Assembly: GCF_002807015.1 (NCBI RefSeq)
Contig: NZ_NIPO01000001.1
Coordinates: 98,889 to 162,888, forward strand
Origin: Avrilella dinanensis
Lineage (GTDB): Bacteria; Bacteroidota; Bacteroidia; Flavobacteriales; Flavobacteriaceae
Reading direction: 5' to 3'
Length of the DNA stretch: 64,000 nucleotides
In this document: piece by piece, positions 26,695 through 35,571 of the stretch
Layout of the letters: the number at the start of each line of letters is the position of its first letter
Position numbering within the stretch: position 1 is the stretch's first letter
Program-made: the position numbers and the translations under genes
Notes under the pieces: model-generated
The model's input: only the letters and a program-made list of their open reading frames with translations
Databases searched by the model: none
Told to the model about the DNA's origin: nothing

Positions 26695-27600
26695 CTATAT
26701 TTTATGGTTAATATTACTTTGCCTTGGGTGTGCTTTATTGAAATTTTTTTTCAACTCGCTCAGATTAGCATGCACATACACCTGTGTGGACGACAAACTC
26801 GCATGCCCCAACAACTCTTTTATCGCATTCAAATCTGAGCCGTTATTCAGCATATGCGTAGCAAATGTGTGCCTGAGCATATGCGGACTTACTTTTTGCT
26901 TTGTTGTCACACCTCTAAAATAATTCTTTATTAAACGATACACAAATGTTTCGTTCATTTTTTTGTTTTTTTTAGCAAAAAAGAAAAATTCGCCATTTAA
27001 TCCGGATTGTTTTTTCAATGTTAAATAGGTATTTATCAACGGGCACACATTATCCATCAACGGAACAATTCGTTCTTTGTTTCTTTTTCCTAAAACCCTG
27101 ACCGTTTTACTCAGAACGTCGATGTCAGTATTTCTGAGATTAATCAGCTCTGCTCTTCGCAAACCTAATACATAAAAAAACATTAATATAAGGTAATCAC
27201 GCAGTTGCTCCGCATCATCTTCATCAATATCTTGCTGCAAAACTTCGTTTACTTCTTTTTCAGAAAAAGGCAACTGCTCTTTTTTTTCTATGCGTAAAGA
27301 TTTGTGCCCCGACAGCGGATAGACAGACATCGTTTTGGTTTGATACAAGAATTTAAAAAAGCTTTTCAACGAAGCGGTTTTCCGGTTGATTGTCCGGTTA
27401 GACATTCCTCTGTCAGACAAATCCACTATCCAGCTACGAATATGAGAATAATCCGTGTCGTGCCACCGCCAGTCGCTGTCTCTTTCAGTAAAAAACAACC
27501 AAAAAGATTCGACATCTTTCAGATAAGCACCGACGGTATGTAGCGAATAATTTTTCTCCTTAATGAGATAGTCCTGATATTTTTGTAAACTTTCCTGCAT
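26695..27600 (-). CDS. xerC: Tyrosine recombinase XerC/XerD family
   Basis: About 301 residues from MQESLQKYQDYLIKEKNYSL; an ATG 18 bp upstream adds only MINGFF and is less likely. N-terminal SAM-like DNA-binding domain, then the catalytic set: R in GLRRAELINL, K in LGKRNKERIVP, H-x-x-R in SPHMLRHTFATHML, H in LLGHASLSST and Tyr in QVYVHANL. It resolves chromosome dimers at dif. Co-directional with hpf and placed after rpsU. Confidence 0.92.
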   Translation of the reverse strand: MQESLQKYQDYLIKEKNYSLHTVGAYLKDVESFWLFFTERDSDWRWHDTDYSHIRSWIVDLSDRGMSNRTINRKTASLKSFFKFLYQTKTMSVYPLSGHKSLRIEKKEQLPFSEKEVNEVLQQDIDEDDAEQLRDYLILMFFYVLGLRRAELINLRNTDIDVLSKTVRVLGKRNKERIVPLMDNVCPLINTYLTLKKQSGLNGEFFFFAKKNKKMNETFVYRLIKNYFRGVTTKQKVSPHMLRHTFATHMLNNGSDLNAIKELLGHASLSSTQVYVHANLSELKKNFNKAHPRQSNINHKI

Positions 27601-27641
27601 AAAAAAACCGTTAATCAAAGATACAACTTGATTAACGGTTT
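27601..27641 (-). terminator. Intrinsic terminator of rpsU
   Basis: On the minus strand AAACCGTTAATCAA, 9-nt loop, TTGATTAACGGTTT, then seven T. It overlaps the very start of the xerC leader. Confidence 0.87.
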
Positions 27642-27661
27642 ATAAAATTTTTGCTCAAAAA

Positions 27662-27856
27662 TTATTGTTGCTCGGCATCTCTTAATCCCTGAACATATTG
27701 AGCTTTTTGTAATTGACCTCTTTTTCTAACAGAAGGTTTCGTAAATTGCTTGCGATCTCTTAGCTTACGCAATGTACCTGTTCTATCAAATTTTCTTTTG
27801 TAACGCTTCAGCGCTCTGTCAATGTTTTCTCCGTCTTTTACTGGTATGATTAGCAT
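27662..27856 (-). CDS. rpsU: 30S ribosomal protein S21
   Basis: 64 residues, MLIIPVKDGENIDRALKRYK, then KFDRTGTLRKLRDRKQF, a complete bS21. In Bacteroidota bS21 with bS18 and bS6 covers the anti-Shine-Dalgarno end of 16S rRNA. Consistent with known autoregulation in Flavobacterium, this gene alone in the window has a strong Shine-Dalgarno sequence: AAAGGGGG at 27872-27865, 8 nt before the ATG. When bS21 is lacking the free rRNA end should enhance its translation. Own promoter and terminator make it monocistronic. Confidence 0.97.
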   Translation of the reverse strand: MLIIPVKDGENIDRALKRYKRKFDRTGTLRKLRDRKQFTKPSVRKRGQLQKAQYVQGLRDAEQQ

Positions 27857-27864
27857 ATTTTACA

Positions 27865-27872
27865 CCCCCTTT
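27865..27872 (-). promoter_or_regulatory. Strong Shine-Dalgarno sequence of rpsU
   Basis: AAAGGGGG on the minus strand, 8 nt upstream of the ATG at 27856. Other genes in this window mostly have A-rich leaders without such a sequence, so it stands out and fits the published model of bS21 autoregulation in Bacteroidota. Confidence 0.8.
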
Positions 27873-27888
27873 CGTTAAATTTAGGTTG

Positions 27889-27917
27889 CAAATGTAAGGT
27901 TTAATTTTGAATTACAA
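27889..27917 (-). promoter_or_regulatory. Promoter of rpsU
   Basis: TTG (27917-27915), 18 bp, TACATTTG (27896-27889) on the minus strand, about 33 bp before the start codon. The remaining 27920-28064 shows no gene. Confidence 0.8.
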
Positions 27918-28064
27918 ACAGATAAATCTGATTTTATTCTCCCGAAAATTTCAAAACTCAATTAATACTACTATTTCTCATTTCTTTTCTATGTTGTATT
28001 TTTCAATATTAAAGCTCAAAACCTTTTATCTCATTAAAAAAACAAACTCTAAGAAAAACACCAT

Positions 28065-28835
28065 TTACTTTTCTACAAAATCTATCGTTTTATCATAAAA
28101 ATCTTTAGGATTGTCGGCATGCAACCAATGTCCTGCCCCGCTTACCGTTTTTATTTCAGCTTTCGGAAAATGTTTTTTGATCAGAATTTCATCTTCCGGT
28201 TGGATATATTTTGACTTTTCCCCTTTCAGGAACAAAGTATTTTTTTCAAAAACCGCAGTGTCAGGTAAGGCTTCGCCAATAGTAGTATCGTCTTGGTTAA
28301 AGGCATTGAGGTTAAAACGGAATCCCAACTGCTCGGGCGTAATCCGATGTACGTTTTTCATCAAAAACTGTAATACACCAAACTCCTTAATATATAGACT
28401 CATGGTATTTTCTACTTCTTTGCGGGAAGAAATCCGGCTGAAATCAACTGCATTCAGAGCCTGCATGATTTCCTGGTGATGCGGCTCGTATTCTCTCGGC
28501 GAAATATCAGCTACAATCAGCTTTTCTACCAAATCCGGATATTCACAAGCGGTGAGCATCGCTACTTTTCCGCCCATTGAATGCCCGATTAACACAATAT
28601 TTTTCAGTTGATGATAAGTGCAATAATCTACCACGTCCCGCATCATATATGTATAACTGAAATCCATGCTGTGAAAACTGCGTCCGTGGTTTCTCAAATC
28701 CAGCAAATGCACCTGAAAACCAGCTTCAGCAAAATCATTCCCCAGAGTTTTCCAATTGTCTGACATACCCAGATAACCATGCAGAATAACCATTGGTCTG
28801 CCCTCTCCGTTTATTTTTGAATATAATAAATCCAT
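28065..28835 (-). CDS. Alpha/beta hydrolase (YbfF-like esterase)
   Basis: 256 residues. Motifs of the alpha/beta hydrolase fold: oxyanion loop VILHGYLGMSDNW (about 18-30), DLRNHGRSFH, nucleophile elbow GHSMGGKVA with Ser (about 93), Asp in the ADISPREYEP region or in the later KYIQPEDE segment, and the C-terminal His in SGAGHWLHAD. Substrate unknown; YbfF-like enzymes cleave short acyl esters. It starts 1-2 bp after pdxJ ends, so both share a transcript. Confidence 0.88.
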   Translation of the reverse strand: MDLLYSKINGEGRPMVILHGYLGMSDNWKTLGNDFAEAGFQVHLLDLRNHGRSFHSMDFSYTYMMRDVVDYCTYHQLKNIVLIGHSMGGKVAMLTACEYPDLVEKLIVADISPREYEPHHQEIMQALNAVDFSRISSRKEVENTMSLYIKEFGVLQFLMKNVHRITPEQLGFRFNLNAFNQDDTTIGEALPDTAVFEKNTLFLKGEKSKYIQPEDEILIKKHFPKAEIKTVSGAGHWLHADNPKDFYDKTIDFVEK

Positions 28836-28836
28836 A

Positions 28837-29550
28837 TCAGCTCAGTTTTCTTTTATACATATTAATTACATTCTCTAAGCCTAAATAAATCGATTCGCCG
28901 ATTAACGCGTGACCAATCGAAACTTCCAGCAAATTCGGAATATTTTGCTTGAAATATTCAATGTTATCCAAACTTAAATCGTGTCCGGCATTTACACCTA
29001 AGCCCAACTCGCCTGCCAACGTAGCACACGCAGCATAAGGCTGAACTGCCTCTTTATTTCCCAAACCAAACTGTCGAGCAAATTCTTCGGTGTATAATTC
29101 AATTCTGTCGGTGCCGGTTGCCAAAGCCCCTTCAATCATTTTCTTGTCTGGGTCAACAAAAATGGACGTGCGTATGCCATTTCGTTTGAATTCGTCAATT
29201 ACTTCCTTTAAAAAGGAACGGTGTGTAATCGTGTCCCAGCCAGCATTAGAAGTAATCGCATCTACCGCATCAGGAACCAAAGTTACCTGAGCAGGCTTAC
29301 AATCCAATACCAAATCAATAAATGACGGAATTGGATTACCTTCGATATTAAATTCGGTATAAACAACTTCTTTTAAGTCACGGGCGTCCTGATAACGAAT
29401 GTGTCGTTCGTCGGGTCTGGGGTGGATAGTTATCCCTTCGGCACCAAAACGTTGCGCATCTTTGGCTACCTGCACCACATTCGGATAATCGCCGCCACGA
29501 GCGTTTCTCAGGGTCGCAATTTTGTTGATATTTACGGATAATTTCGTCAT
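28837..29550 (-). CDS. pdxJ: Pyridoxine 5'-phosphate synthase
   Basis: 237 residues from MTKLSVNINKIATLRNARGG. TIM-barrel motifs: VNINKIATLRNARG, GITIHPRPDERHI and, near the end, SIGHALIGESIYLGLE. It condenses 1-deoxy-xylulose 5-phosphate with 3-amino-2-oxopropyl phosphate to pyridoxine 5'-phosphate. An in-frame start at 29646 lies in the divergent promoter region and would overlap the CBS gene, so it is rejected. Confidence 0.96.
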   Translation of the reverse strand: MTKLSVNINKIATLRNARGGDYPNVVQVAKDAQRFGAEGITIHPRPDERHIRYQDARDLKEVVYTEFNIEGNPIPSFIDLVLDCKPAQVTLVPDAVDAITSNAGWDTITHRSFLKEVIDEFKRNGIRTSIFVDPDKKMIEGALATGTDRIELYTEEFARQFGLGNKEAVQPYAACATLAGELGLGVNAGHDLSLDNIEYFKQNIPNLLEVSIGHALIGESIYLGLENVINMYKRKLS

Positions 29551-29640
29551 AACAAATAATTTATCGTACAAAAATACAAACATGTAGAGTGTTTTTGGTA
29601 TTATTTTGGTTATTTTGCATAAGTAATTGTAAACAATCTG

Positions 29641-30300
29641 ATGCAAAAGACACTATCTGATATCAAAAACGACATCGAAATGCCAGGCTTAAAAACATCT
29701 TTACGCTCGGCTAAAGCTATGATTCGCAAGTACAAATGGAGTTATTTACCTGTAATAAATAACCAGTATTTTGTCGGAAATTTTTCGGCGGAAGATATTC
29801 ATTGTCTTGCCGATGATGATTTGATTGAAAATCATCTGGATATTCTCAGTCCTTTTCATCTCGATGAAAATTTCACTTTGCTGGAAGCTATCGAAATGAT
29901 GCTGAAAAATGAATCAGACATCAGCGCAATCATTGACCAGAACCAGCGATACCTCGGTTACACCACTCGCAATGATGTGTTGGAACAACTTACCGAAATG
30001 CCTTTTGTTCGGGAAGAAGGCTCTATGCTGGTCATCGAAAAAGACATCTATGATTACAGTTTCAGCCAGATTTCACAAATTGTGGAATCCAACGGCGGTA
30101 AAATTCTGGGAATTATTGCTACGCAAATCTCAGGAAACAATATCCGGATTACACTAAAAATAGTTGGTTTTCAGATTAATGAAATTATTCAAACTTTCCG
30201 AAGATATAATTATGACGTGATTTCGGAACACCGGGAAGATAAATTCCTGAATGAACTTAAAGACCGGTCGGAATATCTGGATAAATACCTAAATATTTAA
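29641..30300 (+). CDS. CBS-domain protein
   Basis: 219 residues with a pair of CBS motifs in the first 125 residues (PVINNQYFVGNFSAEDIH and AIIDQNQRYLGYTTRNDVL), then an ACT-like C-terminal part (SFSQISQIVESNGGKILGII). CBS pairs bind adenine nucleotides; the partner is unknown. It lies 4 bp before nadK in the same orientation, an association conserved in flavobacteria, so a link with NAD(P) or energy status is plausible. Confidence 0.88.
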   Translation: MQKTLSDIKNDIEMPGLKTSLRSAKAMIRKYKWSYLPVINNQYFVGNFSAEDIHCLADDDLIENHLDILSPFHLDENFTLLEAIEMMLKNESDISAIIDQNQRYLGYTTRNDVLEQLTEMPFVREEGSMLVIEKDIYDYSFSQISQIVESNGGKILGIIATQISGNNIRITLKIVGFQINEIIQTFRRYNYDVISEHREDKFLNELKDRSEYLDKYLNI

Positions 30301-30303
30301 GCT

Positions 30304-31188
30304 ATGAAATTTGCTCTGTACGCACAAAAATATAAAGCATCTAACAAAGAGATTATCAGCAATTTGCTGTTTGCCATCGAGCAACGCAACGGGGAAGTGA
30401 TTTTTGAAAAAAATTATTTCGATATGCTTATTAAGGAAAATGTTATTACGAAATCTTACGAAACATTTACCGGACATAATGATTTACCGGAAGACCTCAG
30501 TTTTTTTGTGAGTATCGGTGGCGACGGAACGATGTTGCGTGCAGCAAATTTTATCAAAAGCAAAAACACACCAGTAGTCGGGATTAACGCCGGCAGATTA
30601 GGTTTTCTCGCAAATGTGCAGCAAAACGAAATCGACGAGGTGATTCCGTTGCTGTTCAAAAATCAATATACATTATCCCGAAGAACATTGCTGCAGCTGG
30701 ATTCGCCGGACGAAAAAATTTCGCCTTTTGAAATCAATTTTGCCCTGAATGAGATTACGATTTCCAGAAAAAACACCACTTCGATGATTTCTATCGAAAC
30801 CTATATTAACGACGAATTTCTGGCAACTTATTGGTCGGACGGAATTATTATTTCCACACCAACTGGTTCAACAGGGTATTCGCTGAGTTGCGGCGGCCCA
30901 ATCATCACACCAGACTCCAATTGTTTGGTTATCACACCAATCGCACCGCACAATCTCACTACCCGACCGTTAATTATCAACGACCGAAGTAAAATAAAAA
31001 TGAAAATAGACGGGCGAGAACCACAGTTTTTGATTTCGCTGGATTCTGAAACTCAGGCATTAAACAACGATACGATGATTGAGATTTCACTGGCACCATA
31101 CACCGTTAATATGGTAGAATTCCCGAATGTGAGCTTCCTCAAAACACTGAGAAAAAAACTGCTTTGGGGCGAAGATAAAAGGAATTAA
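30304..31188 (+). CDS. nadK: NAD kinase
   Basis: 294 residues. SIGGDGTMLRAA (the GGDG ATP/NAD site, about 74), VGINAGRLGFLA and the second conserved block SDGIIISTPTGSTGYSLSCG (about 180-199) are intact. It phosphorylates NAD to NADP. Co-transcribed with the CBS gene. A 158-bp gap follows, with TATATTTG at 31333-31340 before porG. Confidence 0.96.
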   Translation: MKFALYAQKYKASNKEIISNLLFAIEQRNGEVIFEKNYFDMLIKENVITKSYETFTGHNDLPEDLSFFVSIGGDGTMLRAANFIKSKNTPVVGINAGRLGFLANVQQNEIDEVIPLLFKNQYTLSRRTLLQLDSPDEKISPFEINFALNEITISRKNTTSMISIETYINDEFLATYWSDGIIISTPTGSTGYSLSCGGPIITPDSNCLVITPIAPHNLTTRPLIINDRSKIKMKIDGREPQFLISLDSETQALNNDTMIEISLAPYTVNMVEFPNVSFLKTLRKKLLWGEDKRN

Positions 31189-31346
31189 CAATAAACAGAT
31201 TGATTTTACGTTTATTTATGTAGCAATAAAGTTCTGGAAAACCAAGCTTTCGGGAGCAACCAAGAAAGCTTAAACAGATTCTGAATTGCATATTTTGACA
31301 AAAAGAGCATACATTTTGTAGATAACATTATTATATTTGCAAGTTC

Positions 31347-32045
31347 ATGAGAATTTATATCAGACATATTATTTTAACATTAGCGGTTTTAACTGCCGGT
31401 TATTCATCAGCACAAATCCACGAAATCGGGGTTACCGTAGGCGGAACAAACTATGTGGGCGATGTGGGTAAAACCAACTTTATCGACCCGCAAGATATGG
31501 GTTACGGAATCATTTACCGCTGGAACAGAAGCCCAAGACACGCATGGAGAGTGAATTATAACTTTCTGAAAATTTCAGGCGACGACACCAAAGCTGATAG
31601 TGCGTTGCGACAAGCACGAGGACTGAATTTTGACAATACTATACACGAATTGTCTGTGGGACTGGAATTTAATTTTCTGGAATTTGACCTGCACAACGAC
31701 TGGTTTACATTTACCCCATATCTGTACACCGGAATTACCGGTTTCCAGTATGAAGAAAAATATATTAACGGTTTCGGCAATTCTGTTAAAACAGAAGATA
31801 AAACCAATCTTGCCATTCCTTTGTCATTTGGTGCAAAAGCATTGATAAACAAACAATTCGTCATCAGTGCCGAAGTTGGTTTTCGCTATACTTTCACAGA
31901 TAATCTGGACGGAAGCAATCCGATTTCCAACAATTATTCTGCATACAGATTTGGTAACCAAAACACCAATGACTGGTATTTTTTCAGCGGATTGAGCATC
32001 ACTTACACCTTCGGAAGCAATCCTTGCTATTGTGAACCCCAGTAG
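31347..32045 (+). CDS. porG: DUF6089 outer-membrane protein, type IX secretion PorG
   Basis: 232 residues with a signal peptide (cut near GYSSAQ, about residue 22) followed by beta-barrel-like strands with alternating aromatic residues; ends SNPCYCEPQ. The family DUF6089 includes PorG, an outer-membrane protein that works with PorK/PorN of type IX secretion. The setting before uppS, bamA and two ompH genes is the same as for PorG in Porphyromonas, which supports the call. Confidence 0.82.
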   Translation: MRIYIRHIILTLAVLTAGYSSAQIHEIGVTVGGTNYVGDVGKTNFIDPQDMGYGIIYRWNRSPRHAWRVNYNFLKISGDDTKADSALRQARGLNFDNTIHELSVGLEFNFLEFDLHNDWFTFTPYLYTGITGFQYEEKYINGFGNSVKTEDKTNLAIPLSFGAKALINKQFVISAEVGFRYTFTDNLDGSNPISNNYSAYRFGNQNTNDWYFFSGLSITYTFGSNPCYCEPQ

Positions 32046-32051
32046 AAAATT

Positions 32052-32792
32052 ATGAATCAAAACAATAATATCAACCCTGAAGCATTGCCCAAACATTTAG
32101 CCATCATTATGGACGGCAACGGTCGTTGGGCTAAAAAACAAGGACTGCTGCGTACAATCGGGCACGAAAACGGTGCTAAAGCCGTAAGACAAACGGTAGA
32201 AACCTGTGCGAGATTAGGTATAAAAAACCTGACTTTGTTTGCATTTTCCACCGAAAACTGGAACAGACCGAAGCTGGAAGTAGATACTTTAATGAAATTA
32301 TTGAGCAAAGCTTTGAAAAAAGAGTTAAATACTTTAACTAAAAACGACATCAGACTCAATACCATCGGCGATACCGAATCTTTACCCAAATCTGTGGCTA
32401 AAAACCTGATTGAAGTAGTTGAATCGACCAAAGAAAATCAGCGAATGACCCTCACTCTGGCACTTAACTATGGTAGTAGAGAGGAAATCACAAGAGCGAC
32501 AAAACTTATTGCTGACAAAGTTAAAAATAATATAATTTCAGTTGAAGATATTGACGAATCGGTAATTAATAATCATCTTTACACCCGCAATTTGCCTGAC
32601 GTAGATTTAGTTATACGAACCAGCGGCGAGCAAAGAATCAGTAATTTTCTGCTGTGGCAAATTGCCTATGCAGAACTTTATTTTACCGATGTTCTGTGGC
32701 CTGATTTTTCGGCAGAGCATCTGATGGAAGCCCTGGAAAGCTACCAAAACAGAGAAAGACGTTTCGGTAAAACCAGTGAACAATTAAAATAA
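32052..32792 (+). CDS. uppS: Isoprenyl (undecaprenyl) diphosphate synthase
   Basis: 246 residues. cis-prenyltransferase motifs: LAIIMDGNGRWAKKQG (catalytic Asp, about 20), FSTENWNRP and the C-terminal VIRTSGEQRISNFLLWQIAY with LYFTDVLWPDF. It makes the C55 lipid carrier for peptidoglycan and O-antigen. Six bp after porG. Confidence 0.96.
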   Translation: MNQNNNINPEALPKHLAIIMDGNGRWAKKQGLLRTIGHENGAKAVRQTVETCARLGIKNLTLFAFSTENWNRPKLEVDTLMKLLSKALKKELNTLTKNDIRLNTIGDTESLPKSVAKNLIEVVESTKENQRMTLTLALNYGSREEITRATKLIADKVKNNIISVEDIDESVINNHLYTRNLPDVDLVIRTSGEQRISNFLLWQIAYAELYFTDVLWPDFSAEHLMEALESYQNRERRFGKTSEQLK

Positions 32793-32822
32793 ACAACGAG
32801 AGGTATTAATTAAAAACAAACT

Positions 32823-35534
32823 ATGTTCCGTATATCATTTTCGCAACTACTACTCATTTTTGCAACACTTACGACAGCGACACACGCACAGGTAATCACT
32901 CAGCCTCAGGACACGCTTGCAGTTATAGAAGAATCTAACGGTATTCCGAAAGAAATTGCGGATAATATCAAAAAATATAAGCTCGGGAAAATCACGGTCA
33001 GCGGTAACGTCAAATACAACGAAATGACGATTCAAGCTATCACGGGATTAGTTAAAGGACAGGAAATCAGCATTCCGGGAGAGCAACTTTCCAATGCTAT
33101 CCATAAATTATGGAATATCGGTACGTTCAGCGAAATAGATTTTTTCGAACAATCTGTGGAAGGCGATGTAATTAACCTTGAACTTCGCCTGAAAGAGTTG
33201 CCGAAAATCAATAACGTAACATTGGAAGGACTGGGTAAAAACAAAACCAAGGAGTTACTCAAAGAGATGAAACTGGACGAGGAACGCCGCCAGGGTAAAA
33301 CAATTACCAATAACTTACTCAAAAATATAGAAAATCATATCAAACATAAATACCAGGAAAACGGTTTTTATCAAACCAAAGTTGATATTGACATCACAGA
33401 AACGGCCGACGAGGGAAAACGCGACTTGACGATTCGCTTTGACAAAGGTAAAAAAGTTCGGATTTCAGCAATTAACTTTACCGGAAACGAACAATTATCT
33501 GACAGAAAACTGCGTAAAAGCATGAAGAAGACCAAGCAGAAAAGTCCGCTTAACCCGGTTCGTATTTTCACACCGTCCAAATTCATCGAAGACCGATACG
33601 AGGAAGATTTAGCCAACATCATTACCAAATATAAGCAAGAAGGATACCGTGATGCCCGTATCCTTAAAGATACTTTCGTGTATCAGCCGAAATCAAATAC
33701 GATGAAAATTGACATCGCTATTGAAGAAGGTAAAAAATATTATTTTGGCGATATTCGATTTATTGGTAATGCAGCCTATACAGAACAATATCTTCGCAGA
33801 GTTTTTGGTATCAAAAAAGGTGATACATATAATGGCGTATTGCTCGAAAAACGAATCGACGACCCGATGTACAGCGAAGGTTTTAACCTAACGAGTGTTT
33901 ATCAAAATGACGGCTACCTTTGGTCAAGAATCACACCGGTAGAACGCATCGATAACGACACCATCAATATTGATTTCAGAATCTTTGAAGGTCCTCAGGC
34001 AAAATATAACAACATCACAGTATCCGGTAATGACAAAACGCACGACTATGTTATTTTGCGTGAAGTAACTACGCGTCCTGGTCAATTGTGGAATCGTGGA
34101 GAAATCATCGAAAGTATGAGACGGTTAGGTGCAATGGGTATTTTCGACGCTCAGGCAATACAACCCGACGTAATCAATCAGGACATGAGCAACGGTACAG
34201 TAGATGTTAACTGGAATGTACTCGAAAGCGGGCAAAGCCAGATTGAAGTACAAGGCGGATATGGCGGAAACACTTTTATCGGTACACTTGCTGTGTCTTT
34301 GAATAACTTCTCTTTGAGAAATATTTTTAATAAAGATGCTTACAAACCTTTACCAATGGGAGATGCTCAAAAAATGTCATTGCGTTTGCAAGCAAGTTCC
34401 TATTTTCAGGTATATAGTTTGAGTTTTCAGGAGCCTTGGTTTGGTAGAAAAAAACCAACTCAGCTTTTCGGAAGCGTGTCATACAGCCGTCAGAATTTCT
34501 ATGATTACCGCTCCAGAAGAGTTGACCGCAGCCAGGGATTAGGAATTATGAGTGTGAGTTTAGGTATAGCAAAAAGACTTTCAGTTCCGGACGATAAATT
34601 TGTATTGTCCCACACATTGAGCTATCAGCATTATGATTTGGACAATTACGGAATCGGCTCTATATCATTTAATAACGGAACAGCAAGAAATCTTACTTAT
34701 GGTATAGATTTAACCAGAGACAACGTGGGTGGTATTGACCCGTTTATTTATCCGTCAACCGGGGCACGCATCAGTCTTGGAGCCAAATTCAGTCCGCCGT
34801 ACTCGTTATTTAACGGTATCAATTATGCCGATTTGCCTAATCAGGAAGAATACAAAATCAAAACAACCGAAATACAAACCAATCCGGTAACCGGTGCAGA
34901 CATTCCTATCGGAAGCTATCTTGACGAAAACGGACTTCCGGTTAGTGATTACAGAAATGCAGCGGTGGACCAGGCAAAACTGGATAAAAAAAGATTCAAT
35001 TGGTTAGAATATTATAAAGTTAATTTCAGAGCCGATTGGTACAACACGATTATTTTTGATAAATTAGTATTGAAAACGACTGCACAATTTGGTTTCTTAG
35101 GTGCTTATAATCAAGACAGAGGGGTAATCCCTTTTGAGAGATATTATCTCGGCGGAAGCGGTATGATTAACTACTCACTCGACGGGCGGGATATCGTGGC
35201 CTTGAGAGGTTATGACGAAAGTGCTTTGACCCCAGACGGAAGATTAGGTGGTACTGTGTACAATAAATTCTCACTTGAATTACGTTATCCTATCAGTTTA
35301 GAATCTCAGATGAAGGCTTATGTTTTGGCTTTTGCTGATGCAGGTGCAGCTTATACGGATTTCAAAAATTACAATCCGTTTAAGGTACAGCGTTCTGTGG
35401 GAGCAGGTGTCAGAGTAAGTATGCCAATGCTCGGTCTGTTAGGAATCGACTTCGGTTATGGTTTCGACAAAACACCGGGAACAAACCAGATAGGCGGCTG
35501 GCAGACGCACTTCATTTTGGGTAGAGAGCTGTAA
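32823..35534 (+). CDS. bamA: Outer-membrane protein assembly factor BamA
   Basis: 903 residues: signal peptide (ATLTTATHAQ), five POTRA domains (about 50-450; YNEMTIQAITGLVKGQEISI marks the first), then a 16-strand barrel with the C-terminal insertion signal ending FILGREL. The segment GGSGMINYSLDGRDIVALRG corresponds to the L6/VRGF-like region. It inserts beta-barrel proteins such as PorG and SusC-like receptors. 30 bp after uppS. Confidence 0.96.
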   Translation: MFRISFSQLLLIFATLTTATHAQVITQPQDTLAVIEESNGIPKEIADNIKKYKLGKITVSGNVKYNEMTIQAITGLVKGQEISIPGEQLSNAIHKLWNIGTFSEIDFFEQSVEGDVINLELRLKELPKINNVTLEGLGKNKTKELLKEMKLDEERRQGKTITNNLLKNIENHIKHKYQENGFYQTKVDIDITETADEGKRDLTIRFDKGKKVRISAINFTGNEQLSDRKLRKSMKKTKQKSPLNPVRIFTPSKFIEDRYEEDLANIITKYKQEGYRDARILKDTFVYQPKSNTMKIDIAIEEGKKYYFGDIRFIGNAAYTEQYLRRVFGIKKGDTYNGVLLEKRIDDPMYSEGFNLTSVYQNDGYLWSRITPVERIDNDTINIDFRIFEGPQAKYNNITVSGNDKTHDYVILREVTTRPGQLWNRGEIIESMRRLGAMGIFDAQAIQPDVINQDMSNGTVDVNWNVLESGQSQIEVQGGYGGNTFIGTLAVSLNNFSLRNIFNKDAYKPLPMGDAQKMSLRLQASSYFQVYSLSFQEPWFGRKKPTQLFGSVSYSRQNFYDYRSRRVDRSQGLGIMSVSLGIAKRLSVPDDKFVLSHTLSYQHYDLDNYGIGSISFNNGTARNLTYGIDLTRDNVGGIDPFIYPSTGARISLGAKFSPPYSLFNGINYADLPNQEEYKIKTTEIQTNPVTGADIPIGSYLDENGLPVSDYRNAAVDQAKLDKKRFNWLEYYKVNFRADWYNTIIFDKLVLKTTAQFGFLGAYNQDRGVIPFERYYLGGSGMINYSLDGRDIVALRGYDESALTPDGRLGGTVYNKFSLELRYPISLESQMKAYVLAFADAGAAYTDFKNYNPFKVQRSVGAGVRVSMPMLGLLGIDFGYGFDKTPGTNQIGGWQTHFILGREL

Positions 35535-35571
35535 AACATTAATGGCACACTATTTGACAGATAACAAAAGC

